Origin: Niastella soli
Lineage (GTDB): Bacteria; Bacteroidota; Bacteroidia; Chitinophagales; Chitinophagaceae
Reading direction: 5' to 3'
Length of the DNA stretch: 64,000 nucleotides
Assembly: GCF_017742245.1 (NCBI RefSeq)
Contig: NZ_JAGHKO010000005.1
Coordinates: forward strand, 124,001 to 188,000
Every line of letters starts with the position of its first letter. Positions within the stretch are counted from its first letter, which is position 1. Of this stretch, positions 62,220 to 64,000 are shown in pieces. The position numbers and the translations under genes were made by a program. The notes beneath the pieces were generated by a model that saw only the letters and a list, made by a program, of their open reading frames with translations, had not been told where the DNA came from and made no database searches.

Positions 62220-63257
62220 ATGGAAAAAGTAAAACATAAAATACACCCCGGTAATATTGTTTTAACGGTGATCGCAGTAATTGCTATTGTTATTGGTGTG
62301 ATATACATTATACGATATTGGCGCTACAGCGCACATTATGAAGAGACCAACGATGCTCAGATAGAGTCTTACATTAACCCGGTGTCTGCAAGGGCGGGCG
62401 GCTATATTCAAAAGGTATGTTTTAACGAACATCAATTGGTGAAGCAGGGCGATACGCTGGTTATACTGGATGATAGAGAATACCGTACACAGTTAAAATC
62501 GGCCGAGGCTGCCATGGAAGACGCCAGTGCTCAACTGACGGTACTCGCTGCGAATATCCATTCAGCAGAAACAGGCACCAGTGTGAACGAAGACCAGATC
62601 AAAGGCGCGCAGGCAAGATATGTACAACAACAACAAGATATTAAACGATATACGAACCTGGTAAAAGAAGAAGCTGCTACCGGGGCAGAACTGGAACAAA
62701 TAAAAGCACGGTACGATGTGGCTGAAAGTGATTACAGTGCTGCGCAAAATAGTTTGAAGACCAATCAGGCGCGCATTGCAGAATTGAAGACGCATTTTTC
62801 CTTGCTGCAGGCAGATATAAAACGAAAACAGGCCGCCCTGGACCTGGCCAGACTGAATTTATCGTATACTGTTATACGGGCGCCGTATGCCGGCCGGCTG
62901 GGTCGTAAAAATATCCTGGAAGGACAGCAAATTCAACCGGGGCAACCCCTGGTGAGTATAATAAATGAAGGGGAAAAATGGATAACAGCAAACTATAAGG
63001 AAACACAGGTACAGGGGATGTACGTAGGACAGGCAGTGGAGATCCGGATCGATGCGATAGCCGGTAGAGTATTTAATGGAAAGATCACGGCTATCGCTGG
63101 CTCCACTGGCGCACGTTTTTCGTTGTTGCCACCTGACAATTCCACCGGGAATTTTGTCAAGGTCATTCAACGGGTGCCTGTTAAAATTGAATTTGAAGGG
63201 AAGGATGCGGAAAGTGTATTACCCGGAATGAATGTAATTGTAGCTGTTAAAAAATGA
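62220..63257 (+). CDS. HlyD/EmrA-type membrane fusion protein
   Basis: The 345-residue protein has one N-terminal membrane helix (NIVLTVIAVIAIVIGVIYII), a barrel-sandwich half (YEETNDAQIESYINPVSARAGGYI), a long alpha-hairpin (about residues 90-200), the second half (LNLSYTVIRAPYAGRLGRKN) and a beta-barrel domain. The T-N-D-A-Q-I-E motif is typical of EmrA-type adaptors that work with MFS pumps. It joins the inner-membrane transporter to TolC. Confidence 0.94.
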   Translation: MEKVKHKIHPGNIVLTVIAVIAIVIGVIYIIRYWRYSAHYEETNDAQIESYINPVSARAGGYIQKVCFNEHQLVKQGDTLVILDDREYRTQLKSAEAAMEDASAQLTVLAANIHSAETGTSVNEDQIKGAQARYVQQQQDIKRYTNLVKEEAATGAELEQIKARYDVAESDYSAAQNSLKTNQARIAELKTHFSLLQADIKRKQAALDLARLNLSYTVIRAPYAGRLGRKNILEGQQIQPGQPLVSIINEGEKWITANYKETQVQGMYVGQAVEIRIDAIAGRVFNGKITAIAGSTGARFSLLPPDNSTGNFVKVIQRVPVKIEFEGKDAESVLPGMNVIVAVKK

Positions 63258-63264
63258 GTGTAAG

Positions 63265-64000
63265 ATGAAACCTGCATATTTTAAATCGTGGATAAAGGAT
63301 TGGGATTGGGGCATCCGGATCGCTTTATTGTTGATATTGCTTTCTGCCCTGATGCAGTTGGGATTATTTGCATTGACAGGTAATTATGTCGCTGCCTATT
63401 TGGGGGCGCAGCCCGAAGATGTGTTGTTTTGCTTAATGTCAACGTATTCGGGTATCATTGCCATCCTGCCATTGCAATTCCGGTTGTTGAGGTATTTCGA
63501 AATACGTGGGTATCTCATTTTTAATATCGTACTGGCAATCTTATTGAATTGTCTTTGTTTTGGATGCCAGGATATAAACTGGTTGTTTGTTATCAGGTTC
63601 CTGCAGGGCATATTGGTAGGAAGCATTAATGTATCTGTATTGATCCTGATCTTTTCACGGGTGCCTGGTGAACGTGCACAATTGATCGGCGCGGCTGTTT
63701 TTTATCCGGCGATCCTGAGCAATATTGTTCTGGTGGCTTTGATTGCAAGCGTGGTATTGGAAGCGGCAGACTGGAAAGTAACTTACTATTGTCTTATTGG
63801 TCTGCAACTGGTAACGTTGCTGATAGCTTTGCTGATGTTGAGGCGGCATGCGGGGCACAGGCGGTTCCCATTGTACCAGTTAGATTGGGTGGGGGCTATC
63901 CTGATTGCCTGTAGCGGCTTGTCGCTTGCCTATACTTTCATTTATGGTTCTAAATATTATTGGTTTGATGATATCCGGATCTGTTATAGCGGGGCCATTG
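63265..64000 (+). CDS. MFS transporter of the tripartite pump, 3'-truncated by the window edge
   Basis: The frame starts at ATG 63265 and runs open to base 64000 (245 codons). It has a short cytoplasmic N terminus (SWIKDWDWGIRIALLLILLSALMQLG) and at least seven membrane helices. The conserved RFLQGILVGSINVS and the GERAQLIGAAVFYPAI segment place it with DHA2/EmrB-type 14-helix drug exporters, the usual partner of EmrA/TolC. It is the energised part of the pump encoded by this operon; the C-terminal half lies outside. Confidence 0.88.
   Translation, partial: MKPAYFKSWIKDWDWGIRIALLLILLSALMQLGLFALTGNYVAAYLGAQPEDVLFCLMSTYSGIIAILPLQFRLLRYFEIRGYLIFNIVLAILLNCLCFGCQDINWLFVIRFLQGILVGSINVSVLILIFSRVPGERAQLIGAAVFYPAILSNIVLVALIASVVLEAADWKVTYYCLIGLQLVTLLIALLMLRRHAGHRRFPLYQLDWVGAILIACSGLSLAYTFIYGSKYYWFDDIRICYSGAI

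Noticed and set aside
1..64000. tRNA, rRNA, complete insertion sequences, integrase or attachment sites
   Set aside because: I looked for tRNA-like ends, transposase motifs and terminal repeats and found none that I can support, although the 1-10 kb region looks acquired.

Overview
The window looks like a chromosomal piece of a Chitinophagaceae-type member of the Bacteroidota (Niastella/Chitinophaga-like). I infer this from the gene families; no rRNA or marker gene is present. The pointers are a SusC/SusD pair run by an ECF sigma factor and FecR anti-sigma factor, a gliding-motility/type IX secretion (T9SS) type B surface protein next to a PorP/SprF partner, several AraC-type regulators, many short AT-rich lipoproteins, TAnnTTTG-like promoter elements and the absence of clear Shine-Dalgarno sites. 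I saw no tRNA, rRNA, complete insertion sequence or CRISPR array.

Region 1 (1-10.3 kb) is visibly AT-rich and accessory. It is a row of small immunity-type genes (SUKH, Imm33-like, DUF4262, DUF2750, DUF4265), then a detached Rhs-type toxin tail with an HEFRH metallopeptidase motif and a one-base-overlapping secreted partner, then further small unknown proteins and gene debris. It looks like a storage site for polymorphic-toxin tails and immunity genes. Region 2 (10.4-23.7 kb) is a mosaic of housekeeping-like genes (DUF72, DUF418, aquaporin, hydrolase, sulfatase), small lipoproteins, broken genes (a P-type ATPase tail, a truncated secreted protein) and an ECF41 sigma factor facing its usual carboxymuconolactone-decarboxylase-family partner.

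Region 3 (24.0-34.9 kb) is a cell-surface-signalling and uptake locus: ECF sigma factor, FecR, SusC with an STN signalling domain, SusD, a thioredoxin-fold lipoprotein-type protein without the CXXC motif, and an S8 peptidase. It is followed by two tandemly duplicated genes for small secreted proteins. Region 4 (34.9-47.1 kb) has a large FAD oxidoreductase/GT-C-type membrane fusion, two AraC-domain-only regulators, PorP/SprF and a 1934-residue T9SS adhesin with beta-helix and MBG repeats. Region 5 (47.6-64 kb) has an ArsR/SRPBCC pair with a clear operator, a small basic protein, a Rnk/GreA-like factor, SDR plus AraC, divergent otsA (fused to a membrane HAMP sensor) and otsB, a MOSC/reductase fusion, a SLAC1/TehA channel, an MFS pump and a TolC-HlyD-MFS efflux operon next to an AraC regulator that runs off the end.

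The most unusual signal is intergenic. Three non-coding stretches (about 6.87-7.27, 11.26-11.72 and 13.26-13.43 kb) carry tandem arrays with a strict 11-bp period. The unit sequence differs completely between loci and even drifts in blocks within one locus. In the first two the array sits between shared flanks and is preceded by inverted copies of its own unit. Both also carry decayed copies of the same unknown small gene.
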